Source: an uncultured Clostridia bacterium (lineage in GTDB: Bacteria > Bacillota > Clostridia > UBA1381). Taken from it: a stretch of DNA of 29,636 nt. Made by a program: the position numbers and the translations under genes. The stretch is taken from NCBI GenBank assembly GCA_934487205.1, contig CAKSRS010000034.1, positions 1 to 29,636 of the forward strand, given 5' to 3'. Below, piece by piece: positions 8,179-15,427 of this stretch. The notes beneath the pieces were generated by a model. It was not told the origin of the DNA and did no database searches. It worked only from the letters and a program-made list of their open reading frames with translations. Within the stretch, counting starts at the first letter, position 1. Every line of letters starts with the position of its first letter.

Positions 8179-8200
8179 GGTTCGGAAGATGTTCCGAACC
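8179..8200 (+). other. Perfect hairpin just after the SLH-PstS gene
   Basis: GGTTCGGAA-GATG-TTCCGAACC, a 9-bp perfect stem 6 nt after the stop, with no U tract. It could shield the mRNA 3' end or be the first half of a two-hairpin terminator. Confidence 0.5.
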
Positions 8201-8230
8201 GAACGGATAAAACGCTTTGTTGCTTTAAAA

Positions 8231-8281
8231 ACCATCGGGCGCGCCGTATCGCCCTAAACGGCGCGGCGCGTCCGGTTTTTT
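8231..8281 (+). terminator. GC-rich terminator between the SLH-PstS and LRR surface-protein genes
   Basis: The core stem CGCGCCGT (8240-8247) pairs with ACGGCGCG (8258-8265). Weaker outer pairing (ACC with GGT) closes it, and TTTTTT at 8276-8281 follows. The pairing is imperfect in the middle. Confidence 0.65.
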
Positions 8282-8327
8282 ACAGTAAAATAATTGAGCA
8301 TCAATAACCACCGAAGGAGGTAGTTTT

Positions 8328-10544
8328 ATGAAAAAGAAAACAAATCGACTTACAAGTATGATTTTAGCGGCGGCAATGGTTCTGTCGCTTGCGCCGATGT
8401 CGGCTTTTGCTGACGCGGAGCAAAATACGATTACCGCGGCGAACGGCGAAAATGTCTCGTCCGGCAGCAACAGCGGCAGCGGTGGCGGTGGCGGAGGGAG
8501 ACGTCTCGGCATAGATATTAACAATACAAATTTCCCGGACGGAACTTTCCGTGAATATGTAAAAACTCATTTTGATACCGATGGTAACGATATACTCTCG
8601 ACAGGCGAACTGGAGGGCGCAACCGATATAGACTTGTCGAACCAATCTTTGTCGAGCCTGACCGGTATCGAATATTTTACAGGCTTACAGAAACTGAATA
8701 TTAAAGATACCCACATAAGAAATCTTGATATAAGCCGTAATACACAGCTTACGGAATTACGATGCGACGACAATTTGCTGCAATCTGTTGATGTGACAAA
8801 AAATACAAATCTCAAGGTTCTTTCGTGTTCGACAAACCTCATTGAAATACTTGATTTAACCAAAAACACGGCTCTTACCACGTTGGAATGCAGTAACAAT
8901 ATCTTAAAGACGTTGGATTTAAGCAAAAACAATGATATTACAACCATAGACTGCCAAAATCAGCGCCCGAGCGCAAACTATTACCGTGAAAACGGGAGAT
9001 TTGTCTTTAATCTTGGGGAGTTCGTCGGGGCGGAAAATCTTTCGAAGATTACGAGCAGCGTGAATTACGACGCGCAGACGGGTATCGCGGGATTTGAAAC
9101 CGAGCCGCGCGAATTTGTGTATACGGTTGACTGCGGGTCGGGGCGTATCATGAATGTTACGGTAAACCTTACCGCACAGCTTGTTGACGCAACGGCGAAA
9201 GATTTCACTTTCACACCGCCGGCATCGCTTATTTATGACAATACCGTAAAGACGGCATCGGCAACGCTGCCGGGTACGGACGACGATAAAATTACGCTTA
9301 AATACTATGATGAGCAAGGCAATGAGGTAACCCCGCAAAATCCGGGCACATACACCGTTAAGGCATTTGCCGAGGCGGGAAGATATTATAACGCGGTAGA
9401 CGGACTGGTTATCGGAAGTTTTACGATATCGGGGAATATGGCTGTAATCGGTGATATTGAGCCGGTAACGTACACGGGCGAACCGCTTACGCCGCCTGTT
9501 ACGGTTAAGGTTGGTGAAACTGTTCTTACGGAAAACACCGATTATACGATTGCTTATGAAGATAACACCAATGCCGGAACGGGAAAGGTAAAAGTTACCT
9601 ATACGGGCAATTACATCGGCGAAACGGAAAAAACTTTCGAAATTCTCCCGGCGGACGTTACACTTGCGGAAATGCCGACGGTTCCGTATATTGTTACGGG
9701 AAATTCGCTTGCACACTCGGTTATGCGCGGCGGAAAAGCTTTGGATTTAAGCGGAAACGAACTCAGCGGTACATTTGACTGGGTCGATGAAACGGAAATT
9801 ATAACCGTACCGGGGACATATCAAAAACCGGCGGTATTCACACCGGAAAATACAAATTATAAGCCGTATCAATTTGACGCAAGCATAATGGTGTACCCCG
9901 TATCGAGCGGAAGAAGAACAAGATATTATGTTGTATTTTTCGATTCGAACGGCGGCAGTAAGGTTACGCGCCAGCCGGTTGTATGGCACGATAAGGCGGA
10001 GGAGCCGACCCCGCCGACAAAAGACGGATATGTTTTTGACGGTTGGTACACCGATAAGGAACTGACCAAAGAGTATGATTTTTCGTCGTCGGTGTCGAGT
10101 AATATAATACTCTATGCGGCATGGACGGAAAAAGATGCGTCGTTAACGCAGATTATTTTGACAATAGGAAAAACGCGTGCGTCGGTGTTCGGAAAATCGA
10201 AATCAAACGACGTTGCACCGATAATCGTAAATTCACGCACGATGCTCCCGGCGCGGTTTGTGGCGGAAAATTTGGGTGCGTCGGTTGAATGGAACGGCAA
10301 AAAACAATTGGTGACGATAAAAGGTAAGCACCTTAAGACCAATAAAGATATGACGATTCTTATCACCATAAATGACGCAAAGGCTACGGTAAATGGCAAG
10401 GAAATAACGCTTGAATCGCCCGCATTTATTGAAAATGACCGCACATATACGCCGATTCGGTTTGTTGCCGAAACGCTCGGCGCAGACGTTGACTGGAACG
10501 ACGGCGAAAAACAGGTTATTATCACAAATCCGCAAAAGAAATAA
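8328..10544 (+). CDS. Large surface protein: LRR, MBG, InlB-repeat and stalk domains
   Basis: 738 aa exported protein. Order seen: signal peptide (about 1-29); a Gly/Ser linker (about 46-58); a leucine-rich region with about five 20-21-residue repeats of the type 'L..LDLSKNT.LT.L.CSNN' (about 85-205); an Ig-like beta domain; two MBG-like units (about 285-445), including VTYTGEPLTPPV and KVTYTGNYIGE; an InlB B-repeat-like unit (VVFFDSNGG ... GYVFDGWYTDKELTKEYDF, about 535-600); and a two-unit stalk domain at the C-terminus (VNSRTMLPARFVAENLGAS, then ENDRTYTPIRFVAETLGAD, about 625-735). Such proteins bind host, glycan or neighbour surfaces; the ligand is unknown. No LPXTG or SLH anchor is present, so retention may depend on the stalk domain. 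A strong GGAGG site precedes ATG 8328. Confidence 0.85.
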   Translation: MKKKTNRLTSMILAAAMVLSLAPMSAFADAEQNTITAANGENVSSGSNSGSGGGGGGRRLGIDINNTNFPDGTFREYVKTHFDTDGNDILSTGELEGATDIDLSNQSLSSLTGIEYFTGLQKLNIKDTHIRNLDISRNTQLTELRCDDNLLQSVDVTKNTNLKVLSCSTNLIEILDLTKNTALTTLECSNNILKTLDLSKNNDITTIDCQNQRPSANYYRENGRFVFNLGEFVGAENLSKITSSVNYDAQTGIAGFETEPREFVYTVDCGSGRIMNVTVNLTAQLVDATAKDFTFTPPASLIYDNTVKTASATLPGTDDDKITLKYYDEQGNEVTPQNPGTYTVKAFAEAGRYYNAVDGLVIGSFTISGNMAVIGDIEPVTYTGEPLTPPVTVKVGETVLTENTDYTIAYEDNTNAGTGKVKVTYTGNYIGETEKTFEILPADVTLAEMPTVPYIVTGNSLAHSVMRGGKALDLSGNELSGTFDWVDETEIITVPGTYQKPAVFTPENTNYKPYQFDASIMVYPVSSGRRTRYYVVFFDSNGGSKVTRQPVVWHDKAEEPTPPTKDGYVFDGWYTDKELTKEYDFSSSVSSNIILYAAWTEKDASLTQIILTIGKTRASVFGKSKSNDVAPIIVNSRTMLPARFVAENLGASVEWNGKKQLVTIKGKHLKTNKDMTILITINDAKATVNGKEITLESPAFIENDRTYTPIRFVAETLGADVDWNDGEKQVIITNPQKK

Positions 10545-10554
10545 TTTCGAAAAA

Positions 10555-10585
10555 AACACCCAAAATCCATTGGATTTTGGGTGTT
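10555..10585. terminator. Terminator after the LRR surface-protein gene
   Basis: A 14-bp perfect stem (AACACCCAAAATCC with GGATTTTGGGTGTT) closes an ATT loop, 10 nt past the stop. The longer T run lies on the minus-strand side, so it may also back up the minus-strand terminator at 10671. Confidence 0.75.
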
Positions 10586-10670
10586 CATTGTATTGATATT
10601 TGACGCACCGACAGATGTTAAAAAGAAAGGTAAACCCGTTCGGTGTATTGATAAAAATATCGGCAATAGT

Positions 10671-10706
10671 AAAAGCGCCCAAAATCAGTGGATTTCGGGC
10701 GCTTTT
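10671..10706. terminator. Terminator of the YARHG membrane-protein gene
   Basis: A long stem (AAAAGCGCCC.AAATC with GATTT.GGGCGCTTTT, one A/C mismatch) with an AGTG loop lies immediately downstream of the minus-strand stop at 10708. T runs flank both sides. Its inner sequence resembles the hairpin at 10555. The 85 nt between them hold no gene, only a weak CACCGA/TCGGTG pairing. Confidence 0.8.
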
Positions 10707-10707
10707 A

Positions 10708-12075
10708 TCAGTTTCCGTAATTTTTCAGGAAATCTGCGTTATATTCTTCAAATTCGTTGAGTTCCATGTTTGCATTGGGGTTGGGATTGTACCATTCCTG
10801 TGATTCGAAATAGTTTTTGTATACCTGATTTTTGAAAACATACCCCTTGCGTGCAAAAATTTCATTTCTTATTAAATCTATGTCAAATTTCGATAACCCG
10901 TTAACGTCAGCGTCGGTGATATACTGCGAATCGCTTGGGAACAGAACTTTGTTCTGTGTTATAACGCGCGGTTTCGGTGTGGGTTTCGGTGTGGGTTTGG
11001 GCGTTGGTTTCGGCGTCGGCTTGGGAGTCGGCACAGGCGTGGGCTCGGGTGTGACTTCCGGTGTTGGCTCCGGCGTGGGCTCGGGCGTCGGTTCCGGTGT
11101 GATTTCCGGTGTCGGCTCGGGCGTTACCACGGGCGTTGGCTCGGGTGTCGCGGTGGCTTGTACCACAGCGGTGGGGACGTCCTTTCCGCTGTTGATTTTA
11201 ACGGCAGCAAAAACAACCGCAATTACAGCGACTGCCGCAATAATTGCCGCCGCGGCTTTTTTGTTTCCGGAAGAACTTTTTTTCGCGCCGTTATGCAGCT
11301 TTTTGCTCTCCTTGGCTCTGAGCTGCTGCATGCGTTTTTCTTCGCGTTCCTTCTCTTTTGCGTCGATTTTTGCCTGTTTTGCCTGTTCGGCTTTCTGTTT
11401 TTCCGCCGCCTTTTCGGCAGCTTTCCGGGCAGTAAGCTCTGCTTTGGATTTTTCAAGCTCGCGCCGCTCGTTTTCCTTTGCTATGCGGAGTTCTTCTTCC
11501 TTTTTTGCCTTTTCCTCGGCGCGGAGTTTGGCAGCACGATCCGCCTCGGCTTTTGCGGCAGCTTTTGCCTGTTCGGTTTTTTCTTTTTCGGCGGCTTTTC
11601 GGGCGGCAAGCTCTGCTTTGGATTTTTCAAGCTCGCGCTGCTCGTTTTCCTTCGCTATGCGGAGTTCTTCGTCTTTTTTTGCCTTTTCCTCGGCACGGAG
11701 TTTGGCGGCACGTTCCGCCTCGGCTTTTGCCGCTGCCTTTGCCTCTGTATCGGCGGCGCGTTTTGCAGCCTTTTCCGCCTTCTCGCGCTCTTTTTGCGCT
11801 GCAATTTCCGCTTTGCGCGCTTCGGCATCGCGCAATTCCTGTTCCTTTTTGCGCTCACGCTCGGAAATTTTTTCCGCTTTTTCGCGCTCCTTCGCCTTTT
11901 CCAGTTTCATTTTATCATATTCTCTGCGCATACGCTTTTCCTTTTCGCGTATTTCCTTTGCAGATAAACGGCTTTTTTCTTCTTGCTCCATTACTCGCAG
12001 CAGTACCGGCGCTCCACATTTCGGACAGCGCTTTTGGTCAGCGGTGACTTCCGCCTGACATTTTCTGCATTTCAT
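10708..12075 (-). CDS. Zinc-ribbon / coiled-coil / single-TM protein with a YARHG domain
   Basis: 455 aa. The N-terminus has a zinc ribbon with two CxxC pairs (MKCRKC, then CPKCGAP). A ~220-residue Lys/Glu/Ala-rich coiled coil follows, with a 58-residue internal duplication, then a single membrane helix (Ala/Ile/Val-rich, about 275-297). The outside part is a Thr-Pro-Glu/Lys linker (about 315-378) leading to a C-terminal YARHG-like domain (LIRNEIFARKGYVF, with EWYNPN and FEEYNADFLKNYG). This predicts a cytoplasmic zinc ribbon joined to an extracellular YARHG domain, suggesting signal transfer or wall anchoring; the role is unknown. ATG 12075 is used: AGGAG is about 10 nt upstream, while an ATG at 12108 sits only 4 nt after the -10 box. 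Confidence 0.8.
   Translation of the reverse strand: MKCRKCQAEVTADQKRCPKCGAPVLLRVMEQEEKSRLSAKEIREKEKRMRREYDKMKLEKAKEREKAEKISERERKKEQELRDAEARKAEIAAQKEREKAEKAAKRAADTEAKAAAKAEAERAAKLRAEEKAKKDEELRIAKENEQRELEKSKAELAARKAAEKEKTEQAKAAAKAEADRAAKLRAEEKAKKEEELRIAKENERRELEKSKAELTARKAAEKAAEKQKAEQAKQAKIDAKEKEREEKRMQQLRAKESKKLHNGAKKSSSGNKKAAAAIIAAVAVIAVVFAAVKINSGKDVPTAVVQATATPEPTPVVTPEPTPEITPEPTPEPTPEPTPEVTPEPTPVPTPKPTPKPTPKPTPKPTPKPRVITQNKVLFPSDSQYITDADVNGLSKFDIDLIRNEIFARKGYVFKNQVYKNYFESQEWYNPNPNANMELNEFEEYNADFLKNYGN
10975..11150 (-). repeat. Pro-Thr low-complexity coding repeat
   Basis: Tandem 6-12-bp units encode the TPEPTP and TPKPTP linker of the YARHG protein. The acidic half is membrane-proximal and the basic half is next to the YARHG domain. 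Length may vary between strains by slippage. Confidence 0.8.
11421..11768 (-). repeat. Tandem 174-bp duplication in the coiled coil
   Basis: Two consecutive copies (11421-11594 and 11595-11768) are near-identical over most of their length and encode the same 58-residue coiled-coil block, with motifs RAAKLRAEEKAKK and ELRIAKENE in each. High DNA identity suggests recent duplication or continuing exchange. Confidence 0.75.
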
Positions 12076-12112
12076 CTCTATCCTGCTCCTTTTTGCACAT
12101 TTATTCATTTTG

Positions 12113-12121
12113 ATTATAGCA
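12113..12121 (-). promoter_or_regulatory. Extended -10 of the YARHG-protein gene
   Basis: On the minus strand, TGCTATAAT (extended -10 with perfect TATAAT) lies 37 nt upstream of the ATG at 12075. No good -35 is seen. Confidence 0.6.
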
Positions 12122-12276
12122 TAATTTTGCGGAAAACGCGGAACTTTTCGGAATTTGTTATATAATTGTAAGAATTTCTCAAAATTAATGTAATGTAGCT
12201 GCCGTATTATGACACGAAATAAGAAAAGTTGACAAAAAATAAAATTATTTTTAGTTAAATTGTGCCAAAATCGGCA

Positions 12277-12316
12277 TTTACTTTTTGGTAAAAATGTGGT
12301 ACAATAATACTATAAT
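12277..12316 (+). promoter_or_regulatory. Promoter region of carD-ispD-ispF
   Basis: TTTACT (12277-12282), 17 nt, TACAAT (12300-12305). A perfect TATAAT at 12311-12316 overlaps as an alternative -10. A further TTGACA at 12229-12234 has no good partner. The rest of 12122-12276 is AT-rich with nothing recognisable. Confidence 0.5.
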
Positions 12317-12341
12317 GCAATGTGCAGGGAGGTGACCTTTT

Positions 12342-12827
12342 GTGTATAAGGTTGGGGATAAAATTCTTTATCCGACGCACGGTGCAGGAATTATTCAGGA
12401 AATAACGCGTCAAAAAGTGCTGGGGAATATGAAATCATATTACATAATGCATATGCCGCCCGACGGCATGAAGGTTATGATACCGGTTGATACATGTGAT
12501 GAAATCGGCATACGTTTTATAATCTCAAAAGAAGAAGGCGCGGGAGTTTTAAAGCGTTTTCGCAGCGAACCGATTATGCAGAGTGAAAACTGGAATAAAC
12601 GCCACCGAGAAAATATGGCTAAAATTTGCTCGGGCGATATATATCAGGTGCTCGGCGTGGTAAAATATCTGATGTATATGGAAAAAAAGAAGGGGCTTTC
12701 CACAAGCGAAAGAAAAATGCTCAATGATGCGCGGCAAATCTTTGTCAGCGAGCTTGTAATGACGGAGGTCGCCGGCAGAGACGATATTGAGAGCATTATG
12801 GAAGATACGATAGAGGAGCTTTTGTAG
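12342..12827 (+). CDS. CarD-family RNA-polymerase-binding regulator
   Basis: 161 aa. The N-terminal ~60 residues form a CarD/CdnL/TRCF RNAP-interaction domain (YKVGDKILYPTHGAGIIQEI, then YYIMHMPPDGMKVMIPVD). The rest is a helical domain (GDIYQVLGVVKYLMYMEKKKGLS...ERKMLNDARQI) that contacts DNA at the -10 edge in known CarD proteins. These proteins stabilise the open complex. Translation starts at GTG 12342 with an excellent GGGAGGTGA site about 7 nt upstream. It sits before ispD and ispF, an arrangement I recall as common in Clostridia, and is probably co-transcribed with them (35-nt gap to ispD). Confidence 0.9.
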   Translation: MYKVGDKILYPTHGAGIIQEITRQKVLGNMKSYYIMHMPPDGMKVMIPVDTCDEIGIRFIISKEEGAGVLKRFRSEPIMQSENWNKRHRENMAKICSGDIYQVLGVVKYLMYMEKKKGLSTSERKMLNDARQIFVSELVMTEVAGRDDIESIMEDTIEELL

Positions 12828-12862
12828 CACGGTTTTTTTCGCATACGGAATGGAGTGTTGGC

Positions 12863-13543
12863 ATGAAAACAGCGGCAATCATAGCGGCGGCGGGCAGCGG
12901 AACGCGCATGGGCGCGGATAAAAATAAGGTTTTGCTCGAAATAAGGGGCAGAACGGTTATCGGGCATACTCTTGCGATATTTTGCAGCTGCAAAAAAATT
13001 GACGAAATAGTCGTGGTAACGCGTGCATGCGATATTGACGAATGTAAAAAAGCTGCGAAAAACTTCAGTAAACCGATAAAGGTGATTGAAGGCGGCAAAA
13101 CGCGGCAGGAGTCGGTTTATCTCGGACTCTCGGCGGCGCATGGCGCGGATTTGGCGGTAATCCATGACGGCGCACGTGCGCTTGTGACGGCGGAGATTAT
13201 TGAAAATACGATAGCCGAAGCGGCGGCGTTCGGCGCAGCGGCGGCGGGTGTGCCGTCAAAAGACAGCCTGAAAAAAGTCGGTGCGGACGGGTTTATAGCC
13301 GCTACCATTGACAGGGACTCGGCGTATATGATTCAGACGCCGCAGATTTTTGATTATAAATCGATAGTTTCCGCGCACCAATCGGCGATACGGGACGGTT
13401 TTTGTGCTACCGACGATTGCGCGCTTTATGAAAAATATATCGGCAGGGTGAAGGTCACGCCCGGAAGTTACGATAATATCAAGCTTACGACCCCGGGTGA
13501 CATGCTTTTTGCTGCAGAAATTTTGAAAAACAGGGAGAAATGA
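12863..13543 (+). CDS. ispD: 2-C-methyl-D-erythritol 4-phosphate cytidylyltransferase
   Basis: 226 aa, third step of the MEP isoprenoid pathway: CTP + methylerythritol 4-phosphate gives CDP-methylerythritol. The nucleotide-binding start AAIIAAAGSGTRMGADKNK is textbook for the family. It is followed by GGKTRQESVYLGL, a VIHDGARALV motif, DSLKKV and a C-terminal TTPGDMLFAAEIL. Length is normal. ATG 12863 has GGAGTG upstream. The stop lies 1 nt before the ispF start, so coupling is tight. Confidence 0.95.
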   Translation: MKTAAIIAAAGSGTRMGADKNKVLLEIRGRTVIGHTLAIFCSCKKIDEIVVVTRACDIDECKKAAKNFSKPIKVIEGGKTRQESVYLGLSAAHGADLAVIHDGARALVTAEIIENTIAEAAAFGAAAAGVPSKDSLKKVGADGFIAATIDRDSAYMIQTPQIFDYKSIVSAHQSAIRDGFCATDDCALYEKYIGRVKVTPGSYDNIKLTTPGDMLFAAEILKNREK

Positions 13544-13544
13544 T

Positions 13545-14012
13545 ATGCGGATAGGACAAGGGTATGATGTGCATAAGCTGACGGAAAACCGCGAACTGTA
13601 TCTGTGCGGCGAAAAAATCGAGTACGATTTGGGACTTTTGGGTCATTCCGACGCAGACGTGGCGCTGCATGCCCTTTGCGATGCGCTTTTGGGTGCGGCG
13701 GCGCTCGGCGACATAGGAAAACATTTTCCCGATACCGACCCGAAATATAAAGGTATTTCAAGCGTTATTCTGCTTAAACATGTGTGCGGACTGGTGCGCG
13801 CGAAGGGTTATAAAATTGTAAATGCAGATATAACCATAGTTGCGCAAAGACCGAAATTGCTGCCGTATATTCCGGCAATGCGTAAAAATACCGCGGACGC
13901 GATGGGCGTTGATATCGACGCGGTAAACGTGAAGGCAACAACCACCGAGCATCTCGGTTTTGAGGGCCGCGGCGAGGGAATTTCTGCGACGGCGGTTGTG
14001 CTGATAGATTAA
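13545..14012 (+). CDS. ispF: 2-C-methyl-D-erythritol 2,4-cyclodiphosphate synthase
   Basis: 155 aa, fifth MEP-pathway enzyme; cyclises CDP-ME-phosphate with loss of CMP. The metal-binding DVH near the N-terminus (GYDVHKL, D8 and H10), LLGHSDADVALHALCDALLGA, GDIGKHFPDTDP and the late TTTEHLGFEGRGEGI are all present. Homotrimer in known cases. The start is ATG 13545 with GGGAG in the end of ispD. It is last in the carD-ispD-ispF operon, followed by a strong terminator. Confidence 0.97.
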   Translation: MRIGQGYDVHKLTENRELYLCGEKIEYDLGLLGHSDADVALHALCDALLGAAALGDIGKHFPDTDPKYKGISSVILLKHVCGLVRAKGYKIVNADITIVAQRPKLLPYIPAMRKNTADAMGVDIDAVNVKATTTEHLGFEGRGEGISATAVVLID

Positions 14013-14024
14013 AATTAAAAACGG

Positions 14025-14057
14025 GACGATACGTTTTTTGTGTATCGTCTTTTTTTG
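14025..14057 (+). terminator. Terminator of the carD-ispD-ispF operon
   Basis: GACGATAC (14025-14032) pairs with GTATCGTC (14042-14049) and is followed by a run of about eight T. The 130 nt after it up to the gap promoter are AT-rich and show no gene. Confidence 0.85.
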
Positions 14058-14190
14058 TATAAATTCATCATATTTTCTGTGGAGAATACATAAAATTCTA
14101 TAAATTGTGTGCAGATTTGCACTTTTTTTTATGCAAATTCAGCAAAAATAATAAAAATGTCAAAAAATTAACGCAACCCCCTTGTATATT

Positions 14191-14220
14191 TTGAATTTTT
14201 GATGTAAAATATAGTATGAT
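14191..14220 (+). promoter_or_regulatory. Promoter of gap
   Basis: TTGAAT (14191-14196), 18 nt, TATGAT (14215-14220). The predicted start is near 14227, so the mRNA would begin at a small hairpin (AGGAA-TGAT-TTCCT, 14226-14239) that could protect its 5' end. Confidence 0.6.
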
Positions 14221-14271
14221 AGACAAGGAATGATTTCCTGTTTAAATTAAATGTATTGGAGGAATTTTAAC

Positions 14272-15303
14272 ATGTCAGTTAAAGTTGCAATTAACGGTTT
14301 TGGACGTATCGGCCGTTTGGCATTCCGTCAGATGTTCGGTGCAGAGGGTTACGAAATTGTTGCCATCAACGATTTGACAGACCCGAAGATGCTCGCAAAT
14401 CTTCTTAAGTATGATACAGCGCAAGGTGGTTACTGCGGTACAATCGGACAAGGTCTGCACACTGTAGAAGCAGGCGAAGGCTCAATCACGGTTGACGGCA
14501 AGAAAATCACAATTTACGCAGAAAAGGACGCAAAGGATCTTCCTTGGGGCGAAATCGGCGTAGATGTTGTTCTTGAATGTACAGGTTTCTATACCTCAAA
14601 AGAGAAGTCACAGGCTCATATCGATGCAGGTGCTAAAAAAGTTGTTATTTCCGCACCGGCAGGCAAGGATTTGAAGACTATCGTTTACAGCGTTAACGAA
14701 AAAACTTTGACAGCTGACGATACAATCATTTCTGCAGCTTCATGTACAACAAACTGTCTTGCTCCTATGGCAAAGGCTCTTAATGACTATGCTCCGATTC
14801 AGTCGGGTATCATGTCAACAATTCACGCTTACACAGGCGACCAGATGATTCTTGACGGTCCGCACAGAAAGGGTGACTTAAGACGTGCAAGAGCAGGCGC
14901 TGCAAACATCGTTCCTAACTCCACAGGTGCTGCAAAGGCTATCGGCCTTGTTATTCCGGAACTGAACGGCAAACTTATCGGTTCTGCACAGAGAGTTCCT
15001 GTTCCGACCGGTTCAACAACTATTTTGACAGCTGTTGTTAAGGGTGCTGACGTTACAATCGAAGGCATCAACGCTGCTATGAAGGCTGCTGCATCGGAAA
15101 GCTTTGGTTATAATGAAGATCCTATCGTTTCTTCAGACGTTATCGGCATGAGATACGGCTCGCTGTTTGATGCAACTCAGACAATGGTTTCGAAGGTTGC
15201 TGATGACCTTTATGAAGTTCAGGTTGTTTCTTGGTATGATAACGAAAATTCATACACAAGCCAGATGGTAAGAACAATTAAGTACTTCGCTGAACTTAAC
15301 TAA
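14272..15303 (+). CDS. gap: Glyceraldehyde-3-phosphate dehydrogenase (phosphorylating)
   Basis: 343 aa glycolytic enzyme: GAP + NAD + phosphate gives 1,3-bisphosphoglycerate. An N-terminal Rossmann motif (INGFGRIGRLAFRQMF), the catalytic-cysteine motif SAASCTTNCLAPMAK and a C-terminal VSWYDNENSYTSQMVRT are unmistakable. ATG 14272 has GGAGGA about 8 nt upstream; an in-frame ATG at 14251 precedes this ribosome site and is rejected. Codon choice differs from its neighbours (GCA/GCT Ala, AGA Arg, few GCG or CGC), as expected for a very highly expressed gene rather than for transfer. Monocistronic, with a strong terminator. Confidence 0.98.
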   Translation: MSVKVAINGFGRIGRLAFRQMFGAEGYEIVAINDLTDPKMLANLLKYDTAQGGYCGTIGQGLHTVEAGEGSITVDGKKITIYAEKDAKDLPWGEIGVDVVLECTGFYTSKEKSQAHIDAGAKKVVISAPAGKDLKTIVYSVNEKTLTADDTIISAASCTTNCLAPMAKALNDYAPIQSGIMSTIHAYTGDQMILDGPHRKGDLRRARAGAANIVPNSTGAAKAIGLVIPELNGKLIGSAQRVPVPTGSTTILTAVVKGADVTIEGINAAMKAAASESFGYNEDPIVSSDVIGMRYGSLFDATQTMVSKVADDLYEVQVVSWYDNENSYTSQMVRTIKYFAELN

Positions 15304-15320
15304 TCACATAGATTAATATT

Positions 15321-15358
15321 ATACACCTCGGGGCGCAAGCTTTCGGGGTGTATTTTTG
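15321..15358 (+). terminator. Terminator of gap
   Basis: ATACACCTCG pairs with CGGGGTGTAT (10 bp including one G-U). An inner GC clamp is capped by a GCAA tetraloop (15335-15338), and TTTTT follows. Confidence 0.85.
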
Positions 15359-15364
15359 TTGTGA

Positions 15365-15402
15365 AAAAGGCTGCGGCAAAATAATTTTTGCCGCAGCCTT
15401 TT
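15365..15402 (-). terminator. Terminator of pheST
   Basis: A 17-bp perfect stem (15365-15381 with 15386-15402, core GGCTGCGGC) with a TAAT loop lies 25 nt past the pheT stop. It is symmetric with A/T ends, so it also backs up the gap terminator. Confidence 0.9.
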
Positions 15403-15427
15403 AAAAGCTTTTGCATATTCTTTATTT

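Noticed and set aside
10975..11150. Short tandem repeats that could be mistaken for a CRISPR array.
   Set aside because: Units are 6-12 bp, contiguous, in frame, and encode a Pro-Thr linker; there are no unique spacers.
10832..12058. A 408-codon open frame on the plus strand opposite the YARHG-protein gene.
   Set aside because: It is a by-product of the repetitive Lys/Glu/Ala and Pro-Thr coding on the minus strand. Its translation is Ser/Phe/Gly low complexity with no ribosome site or family motif.
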